Shown one piece after another: positions 13,746-21,431 of a stretch of DNA of 23,259 nucleotides. The translations under genes were made by a program, and so were the position numbers. This stretch comes from Clostridiaceae bacterium (GTDB taxonomy: Bacteria; Bacillota; Clostridia; Saccharofermentanales; UBA5734): NCBI GenBank assembly GCA_012519875.1, contig JAAYPL010000047.1, positions 1-23,259 of the forward strand. The letters run 5' to 3'. Under the pieces are notes generated by a model that was given only the letters and a program-made list of their open reading frames with translations, had not been told where the DNA came from and did no database searches. The number at the start of each line of letters is the position of its first letter. Position 1 is the first letter of the stretch.

Positions 13746-13759
13746 GACAATGCTATCAT
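13730..13759 (+). promoter_or_regulatory. Probable promoter of dapA-dapB with an inverted repeat
   Basis: TTGACT (13730-13735), 18 bases and TATCAT (13754-13759) form a good sigma-70-type promoter. The inverted repeat CTGTA-AAG-TACAG (13734-13746) begins within the -35 box and also covers the queA -35 region, so one bound protein could affect both directions. The leader of about 45 nt is too short for a lysine riboswitch, and none is seen. Confidence 0.5.
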
Positions 13760-13811
13760 TAATCGGTCCCCTTTGTGCTTTGATACGGGAACCCAAACGG
13801 AGGTCGTTGAG

Positions 13812-14693
13812 ATGAAAAAACCAGTTTTCAAGGGCTCTGCTGTAGCCATTATCACCCCGTTCACCTCAAGTGGTATCGATTATGATAAATTAGCGGAATT
13901 ATGTGAGTTCCAGATCAAAAATAAAACCAAAGCCATCGTTGTTGCCGGTACAACAGGCGAAGCCTCCACGATGCCCGATGAGGAACATCTGGACGCCATC
14001 CGTTTTGTTGTAAAAACAGTTAACGGACGTATACCGGTCGTTGCCGGAACAGGCAGCAATGACACGGCGCACGCGATTGATTTAAGTCAAAGAGCCGCTG
14101 ATTTGGGTGCCGATGCCCTGTTGAGCGTAACACCCTACTACAACAAGGCATCCCAGGAAGGACTTTACTTGCATTACAAAGCCATCGCCGAGGCCACCGA
14201 CCTGCCGGTTATTCTTTATAATGTTCCCAGTCGCACCAGCCTCAATATCAATCCGGAAACACTGGCCCGCCTTAGTCAGCTGCCCACCATCAATGCCGTC
14301 AAGGAATGCCGGATCGACCAGGCCGGTGAAACAGCCGGTCTGTGCGGTGACAACCTGAATTTATATTCCGGCGAAGATGCCATGGTTCTGCCCATGTTGT
14401 CACTGGGCGGCATCGGTGTTATATCCGTCATCGCCAATGTGGTGCCGGATTTGACCAGTCAGATGGTGGAACATTTCTTCAATGGCGAGATTTCGGCTGC
14501 CACACGTCTGCAGATTCGCTTGATCCCCCTCATTAAAGCCCTGTTCTGTGATGTAAATCCGATCCCGGTCAAGGCCGCCTTGAACTTGATGGGCATGTCT
14601 GTCGGGAAGTGTCGTTTGCCTCTGTGCGATACCAGCAAAAACAATCTCGCCATCATTCGCCGAGCGCTTGCCGATCTGAATCTTCTCCCCTGA
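13812..14693 (+). CDS. dapA: 4-hydroxy-tetrahydrodipicolinate synthase
   Basis: DapA condenses pyruvate with aspartate semialdehyde, the first committed step to diaminopimelate and lysine. The 293-residue product is a TIM-barrel aldolase with GTTGEASTM (46-54, T47-T48), TPYYNKASQEG (107-117, Y110), LYNVPSRTS (135-143, Y136) and the Schiff-base lysine K164 in NAVKEC. The ATG at 13812 follows GGAGG (13799-13803) at eight bases and gives the normal length; the open frame extends 13 codons upstream without a ribosome site. dapB starts 38 bases downstream. With dapB these are the only plus-strand genes in the window. The product feeds both lysine and peptidoglycan synthesis. Confidence 0.97.
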   Translation: MKKPVFKGSAVAIITPFTSSGIDYDKLAELCEFQIKNKTKAIVVAGTTGEASTMPDEEHLDAIRFVVKTVNGRIPVVAGTGSNDTAHAIDLSQRAADLGADALLSVTPYYNKASQEGLYLHYKAIAEATDLPVILYNVPSRTSLNINPETLARLSQLPTINAVKECRIDQAGETAGLCGDNLNLYSGEDAMVLPMLSLGGIGVISVIANVVPDLTSQMVEHFFNGEISAATRLQIRLIPLIKALFCDVNPIPVKAALNLMGMSVGKCRLPLCDTSKNNLAIIRRALADLNLLP

Positions 14694-14731
14694 CCGACCG
14701 ATTTCTTTCCGCCCCAGAAAGGACAGCACAA

Positions 14732-15490
14732 ATGCCAACTCGAATTTTTCTTAACGGAAGCCAAGGGCGAATGGGCCAAGTCATTCATCAGATCGTATCT
14801 CAAAGAGATGATCTGGTCATTGTTGCCGGTTCGGATCTGATCACCGACGCCAGGGCTCCTTACCCGATCTACGAGCAACCGCTTGCCTGCACGGTCGATT
14901 TTGATGTCATTATTGATTTTTCCAATCCTTCAGCTCTTCCCGGTTTGTTTGAGCTGATCCGTCGGCGACGGTGTCCTGCTGTAATTTGTACGACCGGGCT
15001 CCCGGCTGATCTGGAGATCGAGCTTGCTCAGCTTTCTCAAATCGCTCCGATTTTCAAATCCGCCAATATGTCGTTAGGAATTAACCTGTTGGCTAAATTG
15101 GCCCGCCAAGCCGCTCACCTGCTGGCTCCGGATTATGATATTGAAATCATCGAAGCCCATCATAATCAAAAGGTCGACGCACCTTCCGGTACCGCGCTCA
15201 TGCTGGCGGAGCAGGTCAACCAGGAATTAAACGGCAAGATGCGGCTGATCCACGATCGTTCGCAGTTATGTCAAAAGAGGAATCCGGCCGAAATCGGCAT
15301 GCACGCCATTCGCGGCGGCAGCATCGTTGGTGAGCACACAGTGCTCTTTGCCGGTCAGGAAGAACTGATTACTTTACACCATTCGGCCGGTTCACGTTCG
15401 GTTTTTGCTCGTGGAGCCATCGCCGCTGCTCGTTTCATGATTGGAAAGCCGGCAGGACTATACAATATGAATGACTTGCTGGAGGCCTGA
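14732..15490 (+). CDS. dapB: 4-hydroxy-tetrahydrodipicolinate reductase
   Basis: DapB reduces the DapA product with NAD(P)H to tetrahydrodipicolinate. The 252-residue product has a nucleotide-binding start RIFLNGSQGRMGQ (4-16), a CTTGLP motif (86-91), the catalytic EAHHNQKVDAPSGTA block (141-155, with H143, H144 and K147) and IGMHAIRGGSIVGEHTV. The ATG at 14732 follows AAAGGA and gives the standard length; a longer open frame reaching into dapA has no family support. It is followed by a palindromic terminator shared with the convergent DUF624 gene. Confidence 0.97.
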   Translation: MPTRIFLNGSQGRMGQVIHQIVSQRDDLVIVAGSDLITDARAPYPIYEQPLACTVDFDVIIDFSNPSALPGLFELIRRRRCPAVICTTGLPADLEIELAQLSQIAPIFKSANMSLGINLLAKLARQAAHLLAPDYDIEIIEAHHNQKVDAPSGTALMLAEQVNQELNGKMRLIHDRSQLCQKRNPAEIGMHAIRGGSIVGEHTVLFAGQEELITLHHSAGSRSVFARGAIAAARFMIGKPAGLYNMNDLLEA

Positions 15491-15521
15491 CAGTCTGTTT
15501 GCAATTCCCGAAATGGATCCC

Positions 15522-15542
15522 AAAAGCTGACCGGTCAGCTTT
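15522..15542. terminator. Bidirectional terminator between dapB and the DUF624 gene
   Basis: AAAGCTGA-CCGG-TCAGCTTT (15523-15542) is a perfect 20-base palindrome, so it forms the same eight-bp stem with a CCGG loop on both strands. On the minus strand it ends in four T residues; on the plus strand it ends in TTTCTT. It lies 32 bases after dapB and contains the stop codon of the DUF624 gene (15535-15537). Confidence 0.6.
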
Positions 15543-16557
15543 CTTGTGGAACAAGCTCTTGATCCGGCTCCTCCTCTGTCTGACCGGCTGATTGGTCTGC
15601 CGGTGATTCACTGACCGCTTCCTGACTTTGGACATCAGCATTCCGGATTTTTTGTATCATATATTTATCCAGCCCACGATAGACAAAAAAGTTGGTCATC
15701 AGCAAATTAATCCCAAAAGCCAGAAAAAGATAATAGATAAAGACCAGTAAAAAAGACAGGCCGCTACCGATGAAAAACATCAGAAACGGAATGCCCAGCA
15801 ACAAAATCAGACTGACTATCAGCAAGGCAAAATTAATCGGCAACCTGAGAAAACTGAAGAGCAGACAGTTTTTGTAAAGCTGTTTCAAAGACAATTCAAA
15901 GGTAACCATCATCGGATAAAGATACATCTGGCAGAAACAGTGAAAGACAAAAATCAGCAGCAACAGGACGATCAACAAGGGTCGAAACAAACCCAAATTG
16001 AGCGTCGTGTTCAGGTAAAACGACAAATTGAAAAATAAAACCGCGGTTACCACCAAATTGATAATCGATGCCAGAAGCGACTGTTTGAGATTTTTGCCGA
16101 AATGTTCTTTAAAATCCATCCAGATAAACGCATGCTCTTCCCTGGCATAATTGCGTAGAACATACGTAAAGCCGGCGTGGACCGGACCGGCAACGACCAA
16201 AGCCAGACCGGTGAGCAGCAGGCCGAAGATGACATAAACCAAAACCAGCTGCGAGGCAGCAAAGGCCTCATAGGTAACACCCTCGTTTAAGACGGAGCCG
16301 GTTTCTTCGATCATCGCCGCCAATGATTCAACGGTCAGACCGGGAAATAGCCAGTTCAAAGCAAATGTTGCCAAAACAACCGCGACCAGCAGCGCCGGCA
16401 AGCTGAACAGAATATACATCAAGTTAATCTGGACGATCTTCCAGAACTTCCGCCCGAGAATTGCGAAAAAAGTGACGATCGGGCCCTTGGGAGGATCATC
16501 CGGATAAACGCCCGGCCCCTCCTTTGTATAATCAAAAAAGCCGAAAATCCCTGCCAT
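15535..16557 (-). CDS. DUF624 (YesL-like) multi-pass membrane protein
   Basis: The 340-residue product begins MAGIFGFFDYTKEGPGV, followed by DDPPKGP and an RKFWKIVQINLMYI segment, a start typical of DUF624/YesL proteins in Clostridia. About six hydrophobic membrane segments follow (roughly 40-70, 103-128, 160-183, 190-212, 233-262 and 264-290). The family's biochemical role is unknown; members often sit with carbohydrate uptake genes, which is not the case here. The C-terminal ~35 residues are hydrophilic and very acidic (many E, Q, S and D), unlike the membrane part. The ATG at 16557 has a GGAGGG site, and the gene has its own promoter and a shared terminator, so it is monocistronic. Confidence 0.88.
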   Translation of the reverse strand: MAGIFGFFDYTKEGPGVYPDDPPKGPIVTFFAILGRKFWKIVQINLMYILFSLPALLVAVVLATFALNWLFPGLTVESLAAMIEETGSVLNEGVTYEAFAASQLVLVYVIFGLLLTGLALVVAGPVHAGFTYVLRNYAREEHAFIWMDFKEHFGKNLKQSLLASIINLVVTAVLFFNLSFYLNTTLNLGLFRPLLIVLLLLIFVFHCFCQMYLYPMMVTFELSLKQLYKNCLLFSFLRLPINFALLIVSLILLLGIPFLMFFIGSGLSFLLVFIYYLFLAFGINLLMTNFFVYRGLDKYMIQKIRNADVQSQEAVSESPADQSAGQTEEEPDQELVPQES

Positions 16558-16608
16558 GATTAACCCTCCAAGTCATACAATTTAACGAAATCTTGTGGTC
16601 AACAATTT

Positions 16609-16638
16609 ATTATAAAATAATTATCCTCATTTGTGCAA
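16609..16638 (-). promoter_or_regulatory. Promoter of the DUF624 gene
   Basis: On the minus strand TTGCAC (16633-16638), 18 bases and a perfect TATAAT (16609-16614) lie in the 89-base gap after the trmFO stop codon. The leader to the ATG would be about 45 nt. No terminator is seen between trmFO and this promoter. Confidence 0.6.
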
Positions 16639-16646
16639 ACCGCCGG

Positions 16647-17981
16647 CTAGAAAGCACATCGGCTGACCAACTGATCGATCTCCTGCAGTGACCGGGTTGC
16701 CAGAGCCTGTGCGCGCCGCTCTTTTTTCCTGATCTGTTCGGACAGCGGCCGGACCAAGCCGAAATTAGCATTCATCGGCTGGAAATGACGAACAGTCGGA
16801 TCAGAAATATAACGAGCCATGGCGCCGATTACAGTTCGGTCGGAAGGCAGACATTTCAGTCGCTCATCCTGAGCAAATCCCAATACCTGACCGGCGGCCT
16901 GCCAGCCCGCCAACAAGCCCGATGCAGCCGATTCAACATATCCTTCCACCCCGGTAATCTGTCCTGCAAAAAAGAGTCGCTCGTTGATTCGTGTGCTGTA
17001 ATCAGAATTCAGCACCTCAGGGGATGGCAGGAAGGTATTGCGATGCATGACGCCGTAGCGGAGGAATTCCGCATTTTCCAAACCGGGGATCAGGCGAAAC
17101 ACACGTCGCTGTTCACCGAATCGTAGGCGGGTCTGGAAACCAACCAGATTATAAAGGCTGCCGGCTCGATTGTCCTGGCGAAGCTGAACACAGGCATAAG
17201 GTTCACGTCCGGTTCTTGGGTCGATCAGCCCGACCGGTTTGAGCGGGCCGAAGCGGATCGTATCCTTCCCCCGGCTGGCCATGGTTTCAATCGGCATACA
17301 ACCTTCAAAAACAATTTCTCGGTCAAAATCAGGCAGCTCAACCCGCTCGGCTCGGGTTAACGCCAACCAAAACTCTTCATATTCGACCTTGTTCATCGGA
17401 CAATTGAGATAATCGTCACCGCCGCGCCCATACCTGGATTGGCGAAACACGATCTTTTGATCAATCGATTCGGCCGAAACAATGGGTGCCGCCGCATCAT
17501 AAAAATGCAGGGTCTCGATATCCAGTCGCCGACGAATGTCGGCAAACAAACCTGAATCGGTCAGCGGCCCTGTGGCGACAATTACTGTGCCATCACGCGG
17601 TATGGTATCAACACATTCCGGAACAATCCGAAGCAAGGGATGTTGAGTCAATTGCTCGGTTACGGCAGTCGAAAACAACTCCCGGTCAACGGCCAGCGCA
17701 CCTCCTGCCGGCAAGCGTGTCCGATCGGCACAATGCATGATCAGCGAATTGAGCCGCCGCATTTCCTCCTTGAGCAGTCCGGCCGCATTTTCCAAACGGA
17801 CGGAGCGGAAAGAGTTGCTACAGACCAGCTCGGCAAAGCCGGCAAACCGATGTGCAGGCGAGAACCGTTCGGGTTTCATATCAACCAGATGAACAATTAT
17901 ACCTCGCCTGGCCAGTTGCCAGGCAGCTTCACAACCTGCCAAACCAGCGCCGATCACGGTTGCTGAAGGCGTATCAGACAT
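16647..17981 (-). CDS. trmFO: Folate-dependent tRNA (uracil-54-C5)-methyltransferase
   Basis: TrmFO makes ribothymidine at position 54 of the T-loop in tRNA, using methylenetetrahydrofolate and FAD instead of S-adenosylmethionine. The 444-residue product has an FAD-binding GAGLAGCEAAW (11-21), the ELVCSNSFRS segment with C54, and FEGCMPIETMASRG with C228, which correspond to the two catalytically important cysteines of the Bacillus enzyme. GPLKPVGLIDPRTG and the late GQITGVEGYVESAASG flavin-contact motif are also present. The ATG at 17981 overlaps the topA stop codon by eight bases, so translation is likely coupled. The topA-trmFO order is common in Firmicutes. Confidence 0.97.
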   Translation of the reverse strand: MSDTPSATVIGAGLAGCEAAWQLARRGIIVHLVDMKPERFSPAHRFAGFAELVCSNSFRSVRLENAAGLLKEEMRRLNSLIMHCADRTRLPAGGALAVDRELFSTAVTEQLTQHPLLRIVPECVDTIPRDGTVIVATGPLTDSGLFADIRRRLDIETLHFYDAAAPIVSAESIDQKIVFRQSRYGRGGDDYLNCPMNKVEYEEFWLALTRAERVELPDFDREIVFEGCMPIETMASRGKDTIRFGPLKPVGLIDPRTGREPYACVQLRQDNRAGSLYNLVGFQTRLRFGEQRRVFRLIPGLENAEFLRYGVMHRNTFLPSPEVLNSDYSTRINERLFFAGQITGVEGYVESAASGLLAGWQAAGQVLGFAQDERLKCLPSDRTVIGAMARYISDPTVRHFQPMNANFGLVRPLSEQIRKKERRAQALATRSLQEIDQLVSRCAF

Positions 17982-20187
17982 CTTTTTCGCCTTTGTCAGT
18001 TACCTCGGATGCCAAGGATGCTAAATCCTGATCCTTTTGTTTGGCGGATGCCCTTTTCTTTTTATTCGTCGGACAATCCCGATTACCGCATCCGGGATAG
18101 GAACGGCCACGGAATTTTTTCCATACCATATAACTACCACAGGTTTCGCAGTTTTTTCCCTCCATGGGGAGATACCAACTGATAAATGGACATTGTGGGT
18201 CACTGCCCTGTTTATCGCAAAGATAAAAACGGCTGCTGCGGTATTTCTTGGAGACACGACTGACCAAGCCTGATCCACAAAGCGGACATTTGCCTTTGAC
18301 AGCGGTTTCCAGATTGCGCGTGTATTTACAAGTGGGATAGTTGTTGCAGGCAATGAATTTTCCGTAGCGCCCCTCTTTGATCACCAGATCTCCGGCTTGA
18401 CAATCCGGGCATTTCTCGCCGGTCAGAACCTCCGGGATTTTTACCCTTTCAAGGGTTTGACCCGCCTCAATGATCTGTTGGTGAAATTTCGGATAAAAGT
18501 CATCGAGCAGGCCGACCCAATCCTGTTCGCCCGATTCAACCGTATCCAAACGCTTTTCCAGGTCAGCAGTAAACGCGACATCGACAATTTCGGCAAAATT
18601 CTCCTCCAGCATCGCCGTGGTTAATTTCCCCAGCTCTGTCGGATGAAAAAACCTTTGCTGCTTTTCGACATAAAGCCGATCCTGTATAACGGACAACGTC
18701 GGCGCATAGGTTGAAGGCCTGCCTATTCCGTTCTCTTCCATCGCCTTGACCAAAGTTGCCTCGGTATATCTGGCCGGCGGTTGTGTAAACTTTTGTTCCG
18801 GAACCAGACGTTCCAGCTTTAATGTTTCGTTTTCGGTTAATGACGGGAGTCTGTCAGCCGGCTTGTTTTCCTTCTCTTTATCTTTATCAGCTTCCTGATC
18901 TACCAACTGCTGGCCATATTGAGCCAGGAAACCGGGAAAGCGGATCGTTTCACCTTGCGCCCGGAAAACATGCGTACCCGCCGCGATATCCGCTGTCACC
19001 GTGTCGATTTGTGCCGCAGCCATTTGACTGGCCATAAACTTGTCCCAGATCAGTTTGTAAAGGCGATACTGCTCATGGGTAAGCTGGTCTTTGATCCGAT
19101 CAGGAGACAAATCATAATGTACCGGCCGGATGGCTTCATGGGCATCTTGGGCAGAATTTCTGTTTTTAAATCTGCGCGGAGATTTGGGTAAATATTGCTC
19201 TCCATAAGTTGATTGAATAAACTGCCTTGCCTCACGTTCCGCCTCTGCCGAGACACGGATCGAATCCGTACGGATATAGGTCACAAGCGCAATCGGGCCG
19301 GAATCTTGCATGTCAACGCCCTCATAAAGCCTCTGGGCGATGCTCATGGTTCTTCTGGAAGTAAAGCCAAGGAACCGGGCTGCCTCCTGTTGAAGCATGC
19401 TGGTTGTAAAAGGCGGTCCCGGTTGTCTTTGCCTGCTGCCTTTTTTGACGCTTACGACCTTGTAAGTCTGGTCTTTCAGGGACTGAATCAGTTCATCAAC
19501 CTGACTTTGTTGCGTTAGCTTGCGCTTTTGAATTTTTTTGCCGGATTGTTCGCCATGATACCTGGCTTTGATCAGAGGATCTTGTGCCGTTTTTTGCAAA
19601 AATGCCGTGAGCAACCAGTACTCTTCCGGCTCGAAATCCTCAATTTCCCTTTCTCGATCGACGATCATACGCGTCGTAACCGACTGAACCCGTCCGGCGG
19701 AAAGGCCGGTCTTCACTTTTTTCCAAAGAAGCGGACTGAGCTCATAGCCAACCAGCCGATCAAGAATCCGGCGGGCTTGTTGGGAATTGACGAGGTTCAT
19801 GTTGATGGCACGAGGATTTTCAACAGCATGACGGACCGCAGTTTGTGTAATTTCATTGAAGGAAATGCGGCACGGGCTCTGCTCATCGATCTTCAAAAGC
19901 TGCGCCACATGCCAGGCAATTGCCTCACCTTCCCGGTCGGGATCGGTGGCAAGAAGGACGCGATCGCATGCCGCTGCCTTTTCCCTTAATTCACGAATAA
20001 TCTTTTCTTTGCCCTTTAAGCTGATATAACGCGGTTTATAATTGTTTTTAACATCGACACCCATGGTCGAGGACGGCAAATCGCGAATGTGGCCGGAAGA
20101 CGCAGCAAGCTCGTAGTTTTTTCCAAGATATCTGCCGATTGTCTTGCTCTTGGCCGGAGATTCAACGATAACCAAAGTTTTGCTCAT
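17974..20187 (-). CDS. topA: DNA topoisomerase I (type IA)
   Basis: TopA relaxes negative supercoils through a transient 5'-phosphotyrosine link. The 737-residue product has the TOPRIM domain (VIVESPAKSKTI at 6-17 and the metal-binding TDPDREGE at 81-88), the strand-passage domains with the active-site Y304 in LVTYIRTDS, and KAMEENGIGRPSTYAP (481-496). Three C-terminal zinc ribbons are visible at about 593-620, 634-666 and 680-705, each with four cysteines, followed by a lysine-rich tail. The ATG at 20187 follows AAAGGA. dprA ends 67 bases upstream and trmFO overlaps the end. Confidence 0.98.
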   Translation of the reverse strand: MSKTLVIVESPAKSKTIGRYLGKNYELAASSGHIRDLPSSTMGVDVKNNYKPRYISLKGKEKIIRELREKAAACDRVLLATDPDREGEAIAWHVAQLLKIDEQSPCRISFNEITQTAVRHAVENPRAINMNLVNSQQARRILDRLVGYELSPLLWKKVKTGLSAGRVQSVTTRMIVDREREIEDFEPEEYWLLTAFLQKTAQDPLIKARYHGEQSGKKIQKRKLTQQSQVDELIQSLKDQTYKVVSVKKGSRQRQPGPPFTTSMLQQEAARFLGFTSRRTMSIAQRLYEGVDMQDSGPIALVTYIRTDSIRVSAEAEREARQFIQSTYGEQYLPKSPRRFKNRNSAQDAHEAIRPVHYDLSPDRIKDQLTHEQYRLYKLIWDKFMASQMAAAQIDTVTADIAAGTHVFRAQGETIRFPGFLAQYGQQLVDQEADKDKEKENKPADRLPSLTENETLKLERLVPEQKFTQPPARYTEATLVKAMEENGIGRPSTYAPTLSVIQDRLYVEKQQRFFHPTELGKLTTAMLEENFAEIVDVAFTADLEKRLDTVESGEQDWVGLLDDFYPKFHQQIIEAGQTLERVKIPEVLTGEKCPDCQAGDLVIKEGRYGKFIACNNYPTCKYTRNLETAVKGKCPLCGSGLVSRVSKKYRSSRFYLCDKQGSDPQCPFISWYLPMEGKNCETCGSYMVWKKFRGRSYPGCGNRDCPTNKKKRASAKQKDQDLASLASEVTDKGEKDV

Positions 20188-20254
20188 TCAATTTTATCCT
20201 TTGTTAATTAAAATTCCTTTATCTCAGGATCCGGCAACCACCGGCGGCCGCCGC

Positions 20255-21418
20255 TTAACTATTATTACAGCAAAGCGACGACTCTGTCAAAGAATATCTG
20301 CCACGACTACAAACAACAAGACCATTCATTTCCATTCCGGTCAGGATTCCGGCCATGTCGGAAAGTGATAGGTTGACATGTACGGCCAGATCAGCCATCG
20401 ACATATCATGCCCGGCCAAAGCATTGATTACTCTGGTCAACAGATCTTCCGTTTCTGATCTGTTGACCGCAGTCCGAACGGCCTGTTCGATCCTTGTCTG
20501 CAGGGCACCCTTCGGCAAACGCCAAAGAATATCCTCGGCGCAGGTCAAAACCTCCGCGCCGTCTTGAATTAATTTGTTACAGCCCTGACTCAAGGGCGAT
20601 AGAATGCTTCCCGGCACGGCAAAGACATCCCGTCCCTGTTCCCCGGCAAACCCGGCGGTGATCATGGTTCCGCTGTCCACAGATGCTTCAATGACAACGA
20701 CCGCATCCGCCAAGCCACTCAAAATCCGGTTGCGAGCCGGAAAATGTTGTCTGCGCGGAGGCACCCCGGGCGGCAATTCACTAATCACCAGTCCGCTTCT
20801 GGCTATCTCCTCCATCAAATCCGCATGTTCCGGAGGATAGACCAGATCCGGCCCACAGCCGATAACGGCGATGGTTGTTGCTCCTTCTTGCAAGGCGGTT
20901 CGATGCACTTCGGCATCTATACCTCTGGCCATTCCACTGATAATGACCACCGAGCTGGCCGCCAAATCGGCAACTATTTTCCGGCTGACCATTTTCCCAT
21001 ATGGTGTCGGAGTCCTGGTACCCACCAGCGTAACAAAATACTCCTTGGCAAAAATTGAAGCGATATCCTGACCACGATAAAACAACAACGCCGGGCAACC
21101 GCTGATCTCTTTTAACCTGCCGGGATACCTCGGGTCTGTGTAAAAAACAGCTCTTATCCCCTGTTCGACTGCGGATTTTGCTTTTTGGGCAAAATGTTCT
21201 TGCAGGCGCTTGTTGTTAAAAAATGTGTAAATGCGGCGAATCTTATCCGGTGGTCCAATTATGATTTCAGCAATTTCCTTGGGTCCGGCTTGAAGCAAAT
21301 CGTTCAAATCGGGATGTCTTTGAATCAATCGCCTGAATAAAATGCGGTTGACTCCCACCTGCCGACAAAATTCCAGATAACAAAGTCCGTTTTGCATTTC
21401 GATTAAATCCTGGGTCAT
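20255..21418 (-). CDS. dprA: DNA processing protein DprA
   Basis: DprA binds incoming single-stranded DNA during natural transformation and loads RecA; it is also found in many bacteria not known to be competent. The 387-residue product has an N-terminal helical region (1-80), the DPRYPGRLKEI segment (95-105), the Rossmann-like core with VGTRTPTPYG (132-141), SGMARGIDAEVH (161-172), FPARNRIL (226-233), SGTMITA (249-255) and GSILSPLSQGCNKLI (270-284), and a C-terminal winged-helix region (about 325-380). The ATG at 21418 has GGAGG upstream and lies 13 bases after comM. The comM-dprA-topA-trmFO order makes one unit. Confidence 0.97.
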   Translation of the reverse strand: MTQDLIEMQNGLCYLEFCRQVGVNRILFRRLIQRHPDLNDLLQAGPKEIAEIIIGPPDKIRRIYTFFNNKRLQEHFAQKAKSAVEQGIRAVFYTDPRYPGRLKEISGCPALLFYRGQDIASIFAKEYFVTLVGTRTPTPYGKMVSRKIVADLAASSVVIISGMARGIDAEVHRTALQEGATTIAVIGCGPDLVYPPEHADLMEEIARSGLVISELPPGVPPRRQHFPARNRILSGLADAVVVIEASVDSGTMITAGFAGEQGRDVFAVPGSILSPLSQGCNKLIQDGAEVLTCAEDILWRLPKGALQTRIEQAVRTAVNRSETEDLLTRVINALAGHDMSMADLAVHVNLSLSDMAGILTGMEMNGLVVCSRGRYSLTESSLCCNNS

Positions 21419-21431
21419 TCCTGCCTCCGGC

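Noticed and set aside
13773..13811. Upstream in-frame extension of dapA
   Set aside because: The extra 13 codons would contain the GGAGG site and begin just after the promoter; family length fits the ATG at 13812.
13760..13811. Lysine riboswitch or T-box before dapA
   Set aside because: The leader is only about 45 nt and shows none of the conserved elements of either class.
14609..14731. Upstream in-frame extension of dapB
   Set aside because: It overlaps the end of dapA by 85 bases and precedes the family start MPTRIFLNGS, which has its own ribosome site.
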